A DNA stretch of 55,120 nt from JANLYQ01 sp031365725 (GTDB lineage Bacteria; Actinomycetota; Actinomycetes; JACCUZ01), in NCBI GenBank assembly GCA_031365725.1, contig JANLYQ010000106.1:1-55120 (forward strand), written 5' to 3'. Each line of letters begins with the position of its first letter. Position 1 is the first letter of the stretch. Below are positions 7,655 through 16,604 of the stretch, in pieces. The position numbers and the translations under genes were made by a program. A model generated the notes under the pieces. It was given only the letters and a program-made list of their open reading frames with translations, searched no databases and was not told the origin of the DNA.

Positions 7655-8613
7655 CGCTTGGCCGCCCGCAGATAGCCGTAGCGCCAGCGCAGCGGCAGTG
7701 TCGCGGCCATCACAGCCTGCCGTCGCCGGGTCGGCAGCTGCGTGCGCCACTCGTCGTCCTGCCGTACGGGGATCACGCCGACAGTGAAGCGCATCGGGTT
7801 GCCCGCCACTCCGTGCGCTGCGGCCAGTGTCACCCGATCGGCGGAGACGAACGCGAGATCGTCATCAGACGCACGCAGACCGAGATGGCGCACCAGGTCG
7901 CGAAGCGTGTCGACCGGGTGGGCCGCAAGGTCCTCGTAGCGCACCAGGCGCGTGTCGACCCGACGACCCAGCAGGGTGAACAGGCCGTTGTTGGACAGCC
8001 AGTCGGTGATGGCTCGCCGCGTGGAGTACGTCGGCATCCAGCTCTCCTCCGCCTCGGGCCGGCGCACCGACTTGCTCCACGAGTAGGCGACACCGGGGCT
8101 GTCCCGCACCACGTGCGCAATGGTCAGCGCCAGTCGCCTCGACCGGGAGAGGCAGAAGGCCAGCGACGGGTGCTTGGACGAGTCGACCACGACCTCCGCC
8201 CCGGCCACCCGTCCCGCCGCGGCGTAGATCCGCTCGTAGTAGTCGACGTACGCCGTCAGGTCCGCGTCGAAGCGGGCGGGGCGCCACGGTGCCCCGAGCA
8301 GGCCGATGTGACGGGTGCGGTCGACCCTCGACTTCAGGGCCAGCACGGCCCGGGCGTCGACCTGGTCCCAGCCGCCGAAGGCCTCGACGCCGACCGCCTG
8401 CCAGAATGGGCAGGCGGAGAAGGCCATTCCGCAGCCGCAGAGCTCGTCGTCGACCAGCGCGCGCTGCCAGAGGTGCACGACCTCACCGAGTGAGCAGGCA
8501 CCGGGGACAGCCCCGACCATGCGGTCGACCAGCGTGGAGCCGCTGCGGCCGCTGCCGCCGATGAAGAGGACCCGGATGCGGTCCGGAACGGGTCGTGGGG
8601 CTGTGTCGTTCAC
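7651..8613 (-). CDS. PAPS-dependent sulfotransferase
   Basis: The 320-residue product shows the 5'-phosphosulfate-binding loop GGSGRSGSTL (residues 19-28). A later VVRDSPGVAYS motif is equivalent to the 3'-phosphate-binding site of PAPS sulfotransferases. A conserved VVDSSKHP segment precedes it. It should move sulfate from PAPS to a hydroxyl on a carbohydrate or other small acceptor. It heads a leftward three-gene group (sulfotransferase, glycosyltransferase, B3/B4) divergent from the polysaccharide operon. The start is GTG 8613; a -10 box 6 nt upstream indicates a leaderless mRNA. The acceptor is unknown; proximity suggests the glycan made by this locus. Confidence 0.85.
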   Translation of the reverse strand: MNDTAPRPVPDRIRVLFIGGSGRSGSTLVDRMVGAVPGACSLGEVVHLWQRALVDDELCGCGMAFSACPFWQAVGVEAFGGWDQVDARAVLALKSRVDRTRHIGLLGAPWRPARFDADLTAYVDYYERIYAAAGRVAGAEVVVDSSKHPSLAFCLSRSRRLALTIAHVVRDSPGVAYSWSKSVRRPEAEESWMPTYSTRRAITDWLSNNGLFTLLGRRVDTRLVRYEDLAAHPVDTLRDLVRHLGLRASDDDLAFVSADRVTLAAAHGVAGNPMRFTVGVIPVRQDDEWRTQLPTRRRQAVMAATLPLRWRYGYLRAAKR

Positions 8614-8619
8614 GTGCGT

Positions 8620-8625
8620 AGGTTA
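8620..8625 (-). promoter_or_regulatory. -10 box of a probable leaderless promoter
   Basis: On the minus strand TAACCT lies 6 nt before the GTG start of the sulfotransferase gene, with no ribosome-binding site between. It sits in the 176-bp divergent gap shared with the Wzz-like gene. Confidence 0.5.
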
Positions 8626-8789
8626 GGTGGCCGCCGGACGGTCGGGCTCGGCTCGGCCGAATGGTCGCACTTGTCGGTTGTCACCAGGTCGGGCAACCTC
8701 ACCGCGTTATCCTCGGACCACCCATCGTGGCCGATGGGCGGTGGCGCCTGCCCGCGGCCGTCGTCAGCAGGTGTGAGAAAGGTGTGCAC

Positions 8790-10388
8790 GTGTCGTTGGA
8801 CAGATTGGACACGCTGTCGCGAGACGTCTCCGGCACAACCCCTCCTGCGCTGGTCGCCCGAGCCCTGCGGCGCCGCTGGTGGGCCATCGTGCTGTGCATC
8901 CTGATCGGCGTCGGCCTGGCCACGGCCTACACCAAGAGCCGTCCGGTCTTCTACCAGAGCACGGCCTCGCTGGTCGCCCTCCCGGTCGGCGTACCGGTCG
9001 ACCAGGCCGACCGTGCTGACTCGGTGGACCTTGACACCGAGACCCGGTTGGTGACCTCCGCGGCCGTAGCCGCAGAGGCTCGCACACTGCTCAAGACCAG
9101 CACAGACGCCGCCACCCTGGCAGCCAACGTGAAGGTATCGGTCATCCCGAACACCCGGGTGATCACGGTGACCTACACCGACGCCACGCCCACCAAGGCG
9201 CAGCAGGGCGCGCACGCTTTCGCTCAGTCCTACATCACGGTCCGATCCGCCGACGCGGTTTCGGCGCTCACCAAGAAGACCGGCGCACTCGAGGAGGAAG
9301 TCAAGGCCCTCGACACCAAGCTCGCAGCGGTCGCCAAGCAGATCGCCTCGGCGCAGTCCAACTCCACCGAGGCCGTAGTCGCTGAGTCCCAGCGGACCGT
9401 GCTCATCAACCAGATCTCCACCCTCGAGGGCAAGGCCGGCCCGCTGCGGGCGGCCTCGACCACCGCCGGCACCATCTCCGACGACGCGAAGCTGCCGCTC
9501 AAGCCGGCTGGCTCTGCCATCCCGCTCAACGGCGGCAGTGGCGCCCTGCTGGGCCTGCTCCTCGGGCTGTGCCTCGCCCTCGGGATCGACCGGCTCGACC
9601 TGCGGCTGCGCGACGGTGAGGACGTCGAGCGGCGCCTGCGACTGCCGGTCCTGGCAAGCTGCCCCGGCGTCCGACGTACGAAGGCCGCGATCGCCCAACC
9701 GGCCGGCGAGGTCGGTCAGATGTTCTCCGAGCTGCGCAACGTGCTGGTCTCCCGTCCCGGTCACGACCTGCGGGTCGTCGCGGTCAGCCCGGCCTCGCGC
9801 GGCGCGGCCGGCGGCTTCGTCGCCGCCAACCTGGTCGACGCGCTGGTGCGCTCGGAGCGCGAGGTCCTGCTCGTGGCGGCCGACGAGCGCTCATCGGCCT
9901 GGGCGATGCTCGACAGCCGCCTCGAGGACTGGCTGCTGTCGCCCTCCTCGCCGGAGGGTCTGCCGCTCTATCGCACAAGTCGCGACGGTCTCTCGGTCTG
10001 CGTGCCCAAGATCGACTTCGACGGCGGCTACGACTGGATCCCCGCCGGCGCGCTGCGCAAGCTGGCCGACAGCACCGACGACAAGGGCGCCTCGCCGGAT
10101 CTCGTCGTCGTCGACGCCCCCAGCACCGTCCACCACAGCCGCACCCAGATGATCACCGTGCAGGGCGACGCCTCAGTGATCGTCGTCGAGGCCCGGCGCA
10201 CCACCAGTCGTCAGGTCGAAGCGGCTCACCGCCGACTCGAGCGCATGGGCGTGCAGGTGGCCGGTGTGGTGGTCGTCCCGCGGCTCACCGGGCGCACCGG
10301 CCGCACCGGGCGGCGCTTCAGTCGTAAGGGGCCGACGCCGCGGCAGGTCGAGGCCCCCGCGGCGGTGCCCGCCTCCTCGAGCACGTGA
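8790..10388 (+). CDS. Wzz-like chain-length protein fused to a degenerate tyrosine-kinase-like domain
   Basis: The 532-residue product has the architecture of actinobacterial polysaccharide co-polymerases. It has a membrane helix at about 30-47, an extracytoplasmic coiled-coil region (about 150-225) and a second helix at about 251-266. A cytosolic P-loop-like domain follows. In BY-kinases the Walker A motif contains GKS/T; here the aligned stretch (about 333-344) reads SPASRGAAGGFV, with no Lys or Ser/Thr. The A' stretch reads VLLVAADE rather than the usual LLVDAD. The C-terminus (GRTGRTGRRF and onward) has no tyrosine cluster. It is probably a chain-length regulator without kinase activity. 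GTG 8790 is chosen because GAGAAAGG lies 7 nt upstream. The 3' end overlaps the next gene by GTGA. Confidence 0.78.
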   Translation: MSLDRLDTLSRDVSGTTPPALVARALRRRWWAIVLCILIGVGLATAYTKSRPVFYQSTASLVALPVGVPVDQADRADSVDLDTETRLVTSAAVAAEARTLLKTSTDAATLAANVKVSVIPNTRVITVTYTDATPTKAQQGAHAFAQSYITVRSADAVSALTKKTGALEEEVKALDTKLAAVAKQIASAQSNSTEAVVAESQRTVLINQISTLEGKAGPLRAASTTAGTISDDAKLPLKPAGSAIPLNGGSGALLGLLLGLCLALGIDRLDLRLRDGEDVERRLRLPVLASCPGVRRTKAAIAQPAGEVGQMFSELRNVLVSRPGHDLRVVAVSPASRGAAGGFVAANLVDALVRSEREVLLVAADERSSAWAMLDSRLEDWLLSPSSPEGLPLYRTSRDGLSVCVPKIDFDGGYDWIPAGALRKLADSTDDKGASPDLVVVDAPSTVHHSRTQMITVQGDASVIVVEARRTTSRQVEAAHRRLERMGVQVAGVVVVPRLTGRTGRTGRRFSRKGPTPRQVEAPAAVPASSST

Positions 10389-11815
10389 GCGCCGTGGGGG
10401 GCGGCGTCGGGTTCGCCCCCGGACGCCCTGACCCTGACGAGTCCCGAATTCTCGAGGGTCTCGTCACACCGGCGCAGCCGACCGGTCGGTTGCCGACCTG
10501 GCCGCTGTTCCTGCTGATCGTCTTCTATCCGCTGTGGTGGGCGCTGGGCGTCACGGCGTTCATCTTCATCATCTTCGCCGCGCCGATGACCTTCTACCTC
10601 GCGCGGCGCCGGCCGCTGCACCTGCCGCCCGGCTTCCTGCTGTGGGGGCTGTTCCTCATCTGGGGGACTGTCGGCGTCGTCATGGTCAACGCCGAAGCGC
10701 CCGACACGCTGCCGGTCAGCAGCAGCGCGCGGTACCTGTCGTTCGGCTTGCGGCTCGCGAGCTACTTCGCGGTCACGATCATCATGCTGTACGCCGGCAA
10801 CCTCACCGAGCGCGAGCTGCCGCGGCTCAAGCTGGCGCGTTGGCTCGGCACGCTGTTCGTCACCACCGTGGTCGGCGGTCTGGCAGGCACGCTGTTCCCC
10901 TACTTCTCCTACCGGTCGCCGGTGTCCTCACTGCTGCCAGCAGGGCTGCGCAACAGCGACTACGTCGGCCAGTTGCTCAGACCGAGCCTCGCGCAGGTGC
11001 AGGACGTGCTGGGCTTCGCCTCTCCACGACCCATGGCACCGTTCGAGTACACCAACGCCTGGGGCAACAACTACTCCCTGCTGCTGATCTGGTTCGTCGT
11101 TGGCTGGTGTCTCTACGGCAAGCCCATCCACCGCGCTATCGCCGTGCCTGCCCTGCTCATCTCGGTGATCCCGGTCGTCTACTCACTCAACCGCGGCCTA
11201 TGGATCGGGCTCGGTCTCTCCGCGGTCTACGTCGCGTTCCGGCTGGCCCTCCGCGGCCGGCTGTCGGCGTTCGTCTACGTCGCCGTCGGCATGCTGGTGC
11301 TGGTCGGTCTCGTCGTGCTGAGTCCGCTCGGGTCAATGGTCAGTGGACGGTTGAACAACCCGCACAGCAACGAGATCAGGTCCGAGCTGTCGTCGGCCTC
11401 GATCAAGGGTGCCCTCGAGTCGCCGGTGATCGGCTGGGGCAGCACCCGCGCCACCGTGGGGAGCGGTCGCGGCATCGGCATCGGCAAGAGCGCCTCCTGC
11501 GCACGCTGCGGCAACCGGGTCATCGGCAGCACCGGTCAGCTGTGGCTCGTGCTCTTCGCCAACGGCTTCTTCGGTGCCGCGTTCTACGTCGGCTTCTTCC
11601 TCTACGCAGCCTGGCGTTTCCGCGGCGATCACTCGGTCATCGGCATCGCCGGCGGCCTCGGTGCGTTGCTGCCGTTGTTCTACATGACCGTCTACAACGC
11701 ATTGACGTCACCACTATGCGTCTATCTGCTCTCGGTGGCACTGCTCTGGCGCAACGACCGCATCCGCAAGGGGTTGGACACCGTGTCGCTCGAGCGTGAG
11801 CCGGTAGCGTCATGA
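10385..11815 (+). CDS. O-antigen polymerase/ligase-like membrane protein (Wzy/WaaL type)
   Basis: The 476-residue product is strongly hydrophobic, with about ten to twelve transmembrane helices. A large periplasmic-type loop lies near residues 320-385, followed by more helices. The loop start ALESPVIGWGSTR resembles the conserved xPxxGxG region of O-antigen ligase family proteins, and it contains a C-x-x-C pair. It most likely polymerises or ligates lipid-linked repeat units on the outer face of the membrane. GTG 10385 overlaps the previous TGA (GTGA) and its own stop overlaps the next ATG (ATGA), so it is the middle of a coupled operon. Polymerase and ligase cannot be separated from sequence. 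Confidence 0.82.
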   Translation: MSAVGGGVGFAPGRPDPDESRILEGLVTPAQPTGRLPTWPLFLLIVFYPLWWALGVTAFIFIIFAAPMTFYLARRRPLHLPPGFLLWGLFLIWGTVGVVMVNAEAPDTLPVSSSARYLSFGLRLASYFAVTIIMLYAGNLTERELPRLKLARWLGTLFVTTVVGGLAGTLFPYFSYRSPVSSLLPAGLRNSDYVGQLLRPSLAQVQDVLGFASPRPMAPFEYTNAWGNNYSLLLIWFVVGWCLYGKPIHRAIAVPALLISVIPVVYSLNRGLWIGLGLSAVYVAFRLALRGRLSAFVYVAVGMLVLVGLVVLSPLGSMVSGRLNNPHSNEIRSELSSASIKGALESPVIGWGSTRATVGSGRGIGIGKSASCARCGNRVIGSTGQLWLVLFANGFFGAAFYVGFFLYAAWRFRGDHSVIGIAGGLGALLPLFYMTVYNALTSPLCVYLLSVALLWRNDRIRKGLDTVSLEREPVAS

Positions 11816-13062
11816 CAACAGACGCGTCGGCCACCGGCTATCTCAGCGACCTCGCCGATGTCCTGTGGCCGGCTCCCGCAGTGGTGTCCCTCGACGTGGG
11901 CGTCGACGACACCGGTGGCGCTGCGACTGACGGTGCGTCGTGGACCGTGGTCACCCGGCGGGGCCAGCCCAAGCTGCTGGTGCCTCGCGGCAGCCGACCG
12001 GCGGCGGCGGCGGTGGCCCGGCACTACTCCGAGCCCAAGAACCGGGCCGCGGCGGCGCGCAACCGCACGCTCGCCGCCTTGTTCAGCACCGGACTCGGCG
12101 ACACCGTCTTTCGTGGCCGGGTGCACCTGCACCGGCCGGAGCACACCGAGACCGTCGCCGAGATGCTCTCCAGCGCGCTCGGCGAGCCGTGCTGCGTGGG
12201 CCTGCACATCGGACCGCCCCGCGCCAACCGCAAGCCGGTACTGACCGTCGTGTCACCCGAGGGTGCGGTGCTGGGCTTCGCCAAGGTCGGGGTCAACGAC
12301 CTCACCAACGCGTTGGTGGCCGCTGAGGCAGCGGCCTTGCAGGAGCTGGGGCGGTCGTCGTACACCTCGATGGTCGTGCCGAGCCTGCTGCACGCCGGGC
12401 GCTGGAACGGCGCCGACGTCCTGGTGCAGTCGCCGTTGCCGGTGTGGGGCCGCCGCGACGACGCCCCGGTGGCCACGTCCATCCGTTCCCGCGCGATGCT
12501 CGAGGTCGCCGCCATCGGCCGGCACGAGACCGACCTGTGGCAGACGACGTTCTGGCACGCTGCACTCGACCGGCTCCGGGCCGTGCCACCTGCGCTGGCG
12601 TCGGCCGCTGCAGCAGTCCTCGATGCGGTCTCCGTCGTTGCGACCAACGCACCGACCGTCGTCGGCGTCGGTGCCTGGCACGGTGACTGGCACCCGAGCA
12701 ACATGGCAGCAGTCGGTGGCCGGTTGCTGGTCTGGGACTGGGAGCGCTTTGCCGGCGGGGCGCCCGTCGGGGTCGACGCGCTGCACTACAGCCTGCAGGA
12801 GGCCATCACCGTGCGCGGCCTCGCGCCGGTCGACGCCGCTGCTGAGCTCGTGCGCCGGGCACCCCAGGTGCTCGGCGAGGTCGGGGTGCCGGCGACCGCG
12901 TCGGGCGAGGTGACCGTCGCGTACCTCGTGCACCTGGCTGCCCGCTATCTCGGTGACGACCAGGCTGCCGCCGGTGGCCGGTTAGGAGATGTCGGCCACT
13001 GGCTGGTGCCGGCACTGGGTGACGTCGCACGATCGCTGTCCGTGGACCGCGGACCGCAGTGA
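11812..13062 (+). CDS. Aminoglycoside-phosphotransferase-fold kinase
   Basis: The 416-residue product carries the APH/choline-kinase catalytic loop HGDWHPSN (residues 290-297). The metal-binding segment WDWERF (308-313) follows, in place of the usual DxD. A possible ATP-binding lysine is in GFAKVG (about 155-160). The fold phosphorylates small molecules such as sugars, choline or antibiotics. Its position between the polymerase and a sulfotransferase in one overlapped operon argues for phosphorylation of a sugar or glycan precursor rather than drug resistance, but that is inference. The first 150 residues are not obviously part of the kinase fold. ATG 11812 overlaps the previous stop. Confidence 0.75.
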   Translation: MTTDASATGYLSDLADVLWPAPAVVSLDVGVDDTGGAATDGASWTVVTRRGQPKLLVPRGSRPAAAAVARHYSEPKNRAAAARNRTLAALFSTGLGDTVFRGRVHLHRPEHTETVAEMLSSALGEPCCVGLHIGPPRANRKPVLTVVSPEGAVLGFAKVGVNDLTNALVAAEAAALQELGRSSYTSMVVPSLLHAGRWNGADVLVQSPLPVWGRRDDAPVATSIRSRAMLEVAAIGRHETDLWQTTFWHAALDRLRAVPPALASAAAAVLDAVSVVATNAPTVVGVGAWHGDWHPSNMAAVGGRLLVWDWERFAGGAPVGVDALHYSLQEAITVRGLAPVDAAAELVRRAPQVLGEVGVPATASGEVTVAYLVHLAARYLGDDQAAAGGRLGDVGHWLVPALGDVARSLSVDRGPQ

Positions 13063-13081
13063 CGCAGGGGAAAGGGACTCG

Positions 13082-13972
13082 ATGACATCGGCATCAGCGG
13101 CAACTGCTGCATCAGCTGCATTGCAGGGGGCCGGGCTCAAGGGCGCGAAGGTCGTGTCCACAGCCTTCGGCACCCTGACGTCCGGCGCGCGCATGACGCC
13201 GTCGGTGCTGATCGTCGGCGCGCAGCGCTGTGGCACCACGTCGATGTTCAAAGCGCTGCGCCAGCACCCGGCCGTGCTACCGCCGGCGCTGCACAAGGGC
13301 GTGCACTACTTCGACATGCACTACGACCGGGGTCCGTCGTGGTACCGCGCGCACTTCCCGTTGCGGGCCAACGCCGCCCGGGTGGCCAGGGTCATCGGGG
13401 AGAACCCGATCACCCTGGAGTCCAGCCCCTACTACATGTTCCATCCCCTTGCCGCGCGCCGGTTCACCGCCGACCTGCCCGGGGTGCGCCTGCTGGTGCT
13501 CGTGCGGGACCCGGTCGAGCGGGCCTATTCTGCGCACTCCCACGAGAGCGCCCGCGGCTTCGAGACCGAGCCCTTCGAGCGGGCCATCGAGCTCGAGCCG
13601 GAGCGGCTCGCCGGCCAGGTCGAGGCCCTGCAGCAGAACCCGCACGTCGACGCCTACGACCTGCAGCACCACGGCTACCTGACCCGGGGTCGCTACGTCG
13701 AGCAGCTGCGGCGGTTGGAGAGCCTCGTCGGCCGCGACCGTATCCACGTCATCGACAGCCAAGCCTTCTTCGACGCCCCCGTGGAGGCGTTTGCGCGAGT
13801 GACCGACTTCCTCGGCCTGTCGTCGTATGCCGGGGTCGAGTTCGACAAGCACAACGCACGCCGCAGGTCGCCGATGAGTGAGGAGCTGCGCACGCGGCTC
13901 ACCGCCCACTTCGAGGCGTACGACGAGGAGCTGGCCACCTGGTTGGGCCACGTGCCCAGCTGGCGGCGGTGA
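13082..13972 (+). CDS. Sulfotransferase domain protein
   Basis: The 296-residue product has an alanine-rich N-terminal extension (about 40 residues). The PAPS-binding loop GAQRCGTTSM follows at 46-55, and the 3'-phosphate motif RDPVERAYSAHSH at about 142-154. This matches the heparan-sulfate N-deacetylase/N-sulfotransferase-like Sulfotransfer_1 family, whose members sulfate carbohydrates. ATG 13082 follows AGGGGAAAGGG at an acceptable spacing, one of the few strong ribosome-binding sites in the operon. The stop overlaps the start of the flippase gene (GTGA). It is unlike the sulfotransferase at 7651 in length and motif, so they probably modify different positions. Confidence 0.85.
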   Translation: MTSASAATAASAALQGAGLKGAKVVSTAFGTLTSGARMTPSVLIVGAQRCGTTSMFKALRQHPAVLPPALHKGVHYFDMHYDRGPSWYRAHFPLRANAARVARVIGENPITLESSPYYMFHPLAARRFTADLPGVRLLVLVRDPVERAYSAHSHESARGFETEPFERAIELEPERLAGQVEALQQNPHVDAYDLQHHGYLTRGRYVEQLRRLESLVGRDRIHVIDSQAFFDAPVEAFARVTDFLGLSSYAGVEFDKHNARRRSPMSEELRTRLTAHFEAYDEELATWLGHVPSWRR

Positions 13973-15534
13973 CCCAGCAGCAGGAGCGAGTCGGACGCCT
14001 TGCCCGCGGAGGTGCCCTGAACCTCGCTGGGGCCGGTGCATCGGCAGTGCTCAACCTGGTCTTCGTCCTGGTGCTGACCCATGTCACGACCCGGCGCGAC
14101 CTCGGTGTCTTCCTGACCGCGACATCGGCTTTCCTCGTGCTTGCCACGGTGGGCCGGATGGGCGCCAATGTCGGCATCGTCTGGGTGACCGCCAGGTTGC
14201 GGGCGCTGGGCCGGGTCGGTGAGGTGCGCTCGCAGCTGCGGGCCGCGACGGTGCCGGTGGTGACCGGGTCGCTGATGCTGGCAGTGGTGACCTGGCTCGC
14301 GGCGGACCGCATCGGCGCCGTCGTGTCGTCGGCAGCGCCGGGGACGGCGGCGACGGTGGTGCGGATCTTGTCGGTGTTCGTGCCGCTGGCGTCGGTGTCG
14401 GACATCCTGCTCTCGGCGATCCGGGGCCTGGGCGTGCAGCGGGCACTCGTGCTGGTCGAACGGTTCGGCCGCCCCGCGCTGCAGGTGCTGGGGCTGCTGG
14501 TCGCGGTCGCGGTGGGCTCGACCGGGCCTGCGGTGGTGGCGTGGATCTGGGGTGCGCCCTACGTCTTTGCGGTTGCGGCCGGCCTGCTTTGGCTGGCGGC
14601 GGTCCTGCGTCGCCGAGAACGCGCTGACCGCAGCGACAGCGGACACAGCGAACACGGCGGACACGGCGGACACGGCGAGAGCCTCGGCCCGGTCGACTTC
14701 GCCTCGTTCTGGCGGTTCTCGCTGCCGCAGGGCGTCGCCGCCGTGCTGCAGGTGGTGCTGCAACGGCTGGACATCGTCCTGATCGCTGCCCTGCTCGGGC
14801 CGGTCGATGCAGCGGTCTACGGCGCTGTCACGCGGGTGCTGGTGGTGGGTCAGCTCGGCGGGCAGGCCCTGCAGGTGACGGTCCAGCCGGCTTTCAGCGC
14901 GCTCGTGGCGACGGATGACCGGCGCGGCCTGGCGGACGTCTACCGGGCCTCGACCGGCTGGCTGATCCTGTCCACCTGGCCCCTCTACCTGCTGATGGCG
15001 GTGCACCATCGCCTGGTGCCGCGGATCTTCGGCCACGGCTACGGCGCGGGGGCCAATGTCGTGCTCATCCTGTGCCTCGCCATGCTGTTGGCCACCGCCG
15101 TCGGCACCGTCGACGTGCTGCTGGCCATGTCCGGGCGCACCCGGTTGGTCATGCTCAACTCGACCGCGGCCCTGACCGCCAACGTGGTCCTCAACCTCGC
15201 GCTGATCCCCGTGTGGGGCATCGCCGGATCGGCGGTGGCGTGGGCCGCGTCGATCTGTATCAACAACCTGTCGCCGCTCGCGCAGGTCGTCCGCGCGCTG
15301 CACGTGCACCCCTTCGGTCGCGAGGTCGCCACCGCTGTCGCTGTGACGGTCGGATGCTTCCTGGTGCTGCCGCTGCTCGGTGTCCTGGCCGTCGGTGAGA
15401 CCGTCCCGGTGGCCGCAGCCACTGCGCTGGTCGGGGTCGGGGTGTACGTAGGCTGCCTCCTGCGGCTGCGCGTGCCACTGCGGCTCGATGACATGGTCGG
15501 CCGGGTGTCTCGGCACCGGAGGGGTGGGGTCTGA
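13969..15534 (+). CDS. Oligosaccharide flippase (Wzx/MATE-like)
   Basis: The 521-residue product has about twelve to fourteen hydrophobic helices and begins with the RVGRLARGGALNLAGAGASA-type N-terminus of polysaccharide exporters. It should flip lipid-linked repeat units to the outer face for the Wzy-like protein two genes upstream. A hydrophilic loop at about residues 217-240 is unusual: it contains HSEHGGHGGHGES, encoded by short DNA repeats of GGACACGGC near 14640-14690. The start is GTG, in 4-bp overlap with the sulfotransferase gene. The stop shares one base with the next ATG (TGATG). Confidence 0.85.
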   Translation: MTQQQERVGRLARGGALNLAGAGASAVLNLVFVLVLTHVTTRRDLGVFLTATSAFLVLATVGRMGANVGIVWVTARLRALGRVGEVRSQLRAATVPVVTGSLMLAVVTWLAADRIGAVVSSAAPGTAATVVRILSVFVPLASVSDILLSAIRGLGVQRALVLVERFGRPALQVLGLLVAVAVGSTGPAVVAWIWGAPYVFAVAAGLLWLAAVLRRRERADRSDSGHSEHGGHGGHGESLGPVDFASFWRFSLPQGVAAVLQVVLQRLDIVLIAALLGPVDAAVYGAVTRVLVVGQLGGQALQVTVQPAFSALVATDDRRGLADVYRASTGWLILSTWPLYLLMAVHHRLVPRIFGHGYGAGANVVLILCLAMLLATAVGTVDVLLAMSGRTRLVMLNSTAALTANVVLNLALIPVWGIAGSAVAWAASICINNLSPLAQVVRALHVHPFGREVATAVAVTVGCFLVLPLLGVLAVGETVPVAAATALVGVGVYVGCLLRLRVPLRLDDMVGRVSRHRRGGV

Positions 15535-16604
15535 TGGGGGTCGGCCGAGCGCTGCGTGCGCCGGTGCTGCTGGTGTGCGTCGTGCTCACCGGCTGCAGCG
15601 GCGGGGGAGGGTCGTCGACGACCACACCGCCGGCGCCGGGTCCGGGCGTCGCGTCGTACGCCGTGACCGGTGCTGCTCCCACCGACCTCCCCGAGCAGGG
15701 TCCACGACCGCCGGCTGAGGGCGCGCTGGTCGGCGCCTGGGTGCAGCCGCAGGACTTCACCCAGACCGGGCGCGTGGCTGCCTTCACCGCGTTCGAGAAG
15801 GCGGTCGGTCGTCCGCTGGGGATCGCGCAGGTCTTCCGCAAGTGGGACCAGCCCTTCGGCACCGAGAGCGACCAGGCCCTCGCGACCCCTGACCGGGTGC
15901 TGATGCTCTCGTGGGCCGGCGCCGACACCCGGGTCATCGCCTCCGGCGCCGACGACGCCGTGATCCGCGCCAAGGCTCGCGAGGTGCTGGCCTTCCGCAA
16001 GCCGATCCTGCTGCGCTGGCGGTGGGAGATGGACCGGCCGAACCTGCGGGCGAGCATCTGGTCCCCTGCCGACTACGTCTCCGCCTGGAAGCACATCCGC
16101 GAGATCTTCGCTCAGGAGCGGGTGACCAACGCCGGCTGGGTGTGGTGCCCGCACGCCGACGGCTTCCTCGACCCGTCGCGTCGCGCCGCCGACTTCTATC
16201 CCGGTGACGACCAGGTCGACTGGCTCTGCGCCGACGTCTACGCGAACGACCCGACGACCAGCTTTGCCGATGTCGCGACGCCGTTCCTCGATTGGGCCGC
16301 CACTCACCCCAAACCGATCGTCATCGGGGAGTTCGGCGTGCAGCACGGCGCCAAGGCGGCCTGGCTGAGCAACGCCTTCGCGTTCATCAAGGCCCGCCCA
16401 CAGATCCGGGCCGCGGTCTACTTCGACGGGTTCGGCAGCGGCAACGGCCTCGACCACCGCATCGAGTCCTCGCCGCCCGCGCTCGGCGCCTTCCACACTG
16501 CCAGCGACACGCCTTACTTCACTCCCGCTCTGACCTGCGTGCTGGCCGGGCGTCGCGCCGGGCCGGGGGCATCGACGCCGCAGCCGTGCCTGGGGCAGGG
16601 ATGA
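15534..16604 (+). CDS. Lipoprotein with a GH26-like glycosidase domain
   Basis: The 356-residue product has a lipoprotein signal peptide with lipobox LTGC (Cys21), then a Gly/Ser/Thr/Pro linker. The following domain resembles GH26 beta-mannanases. The acid/base Glu is expected in RWRWEMDRPN (Glu165, where family members have HEMN), and the nucleophile in VIGEFGV (Glu266). The spacing between the two (about 100 residues) suits a GH26 TIM barrel. As a lipid-anchored extracellular enzyme inside a polysaccharide operon it could trim or release the polymer. The altered residues beside Glu165 (Trp for His, Asp for Asn) leave substrate and activity open. Confidence 0.72.
   Translation: MGVGRALRAPVLLVCVVLTGCSGGGGSSTTTPPAPGPGVASYAVTGAAPTDLPEQGPRPPAEGALVGAWVQPQDFTQTGRVAAFTAFEKAVGRPLGIAQVFRKWDQPFGTESDQALATPDRVLMLSWAGADTRVIASGADDAVIRAKAREVLAFRKPILLRWRWEMDRPNLRASIWSPADYVSAWKHIREIFAQERVTNAGWVWCPHADGFLDPSRRAADFYPGDDQVDWLCADVYANDPTTSFADVATPFLDWAATHPKPIVIGEFGVQHGAKAAWLSNAFAFIKARPQIRAAVYFDGFGSGNGLDHRIESSPPALGAFHTASDTPYFTPALTCVLAGRRAGPGASTPQPCLGQG

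Noticed and set aside
11812..13062. Antibiotic-resistance aminoglycoside kinase
   Set aside because: The fold fits, but the operon context and the long N-terminal part argue against a drug-resistance role.
13693..15516. Long open frame antisense to the flippase gene
   Set aside because: The translation is a Arg/His/Gln/Asp-rich low-complexity product typical of the reverse strand of GC-rich genes; the sense strand encodes a clear flippase.
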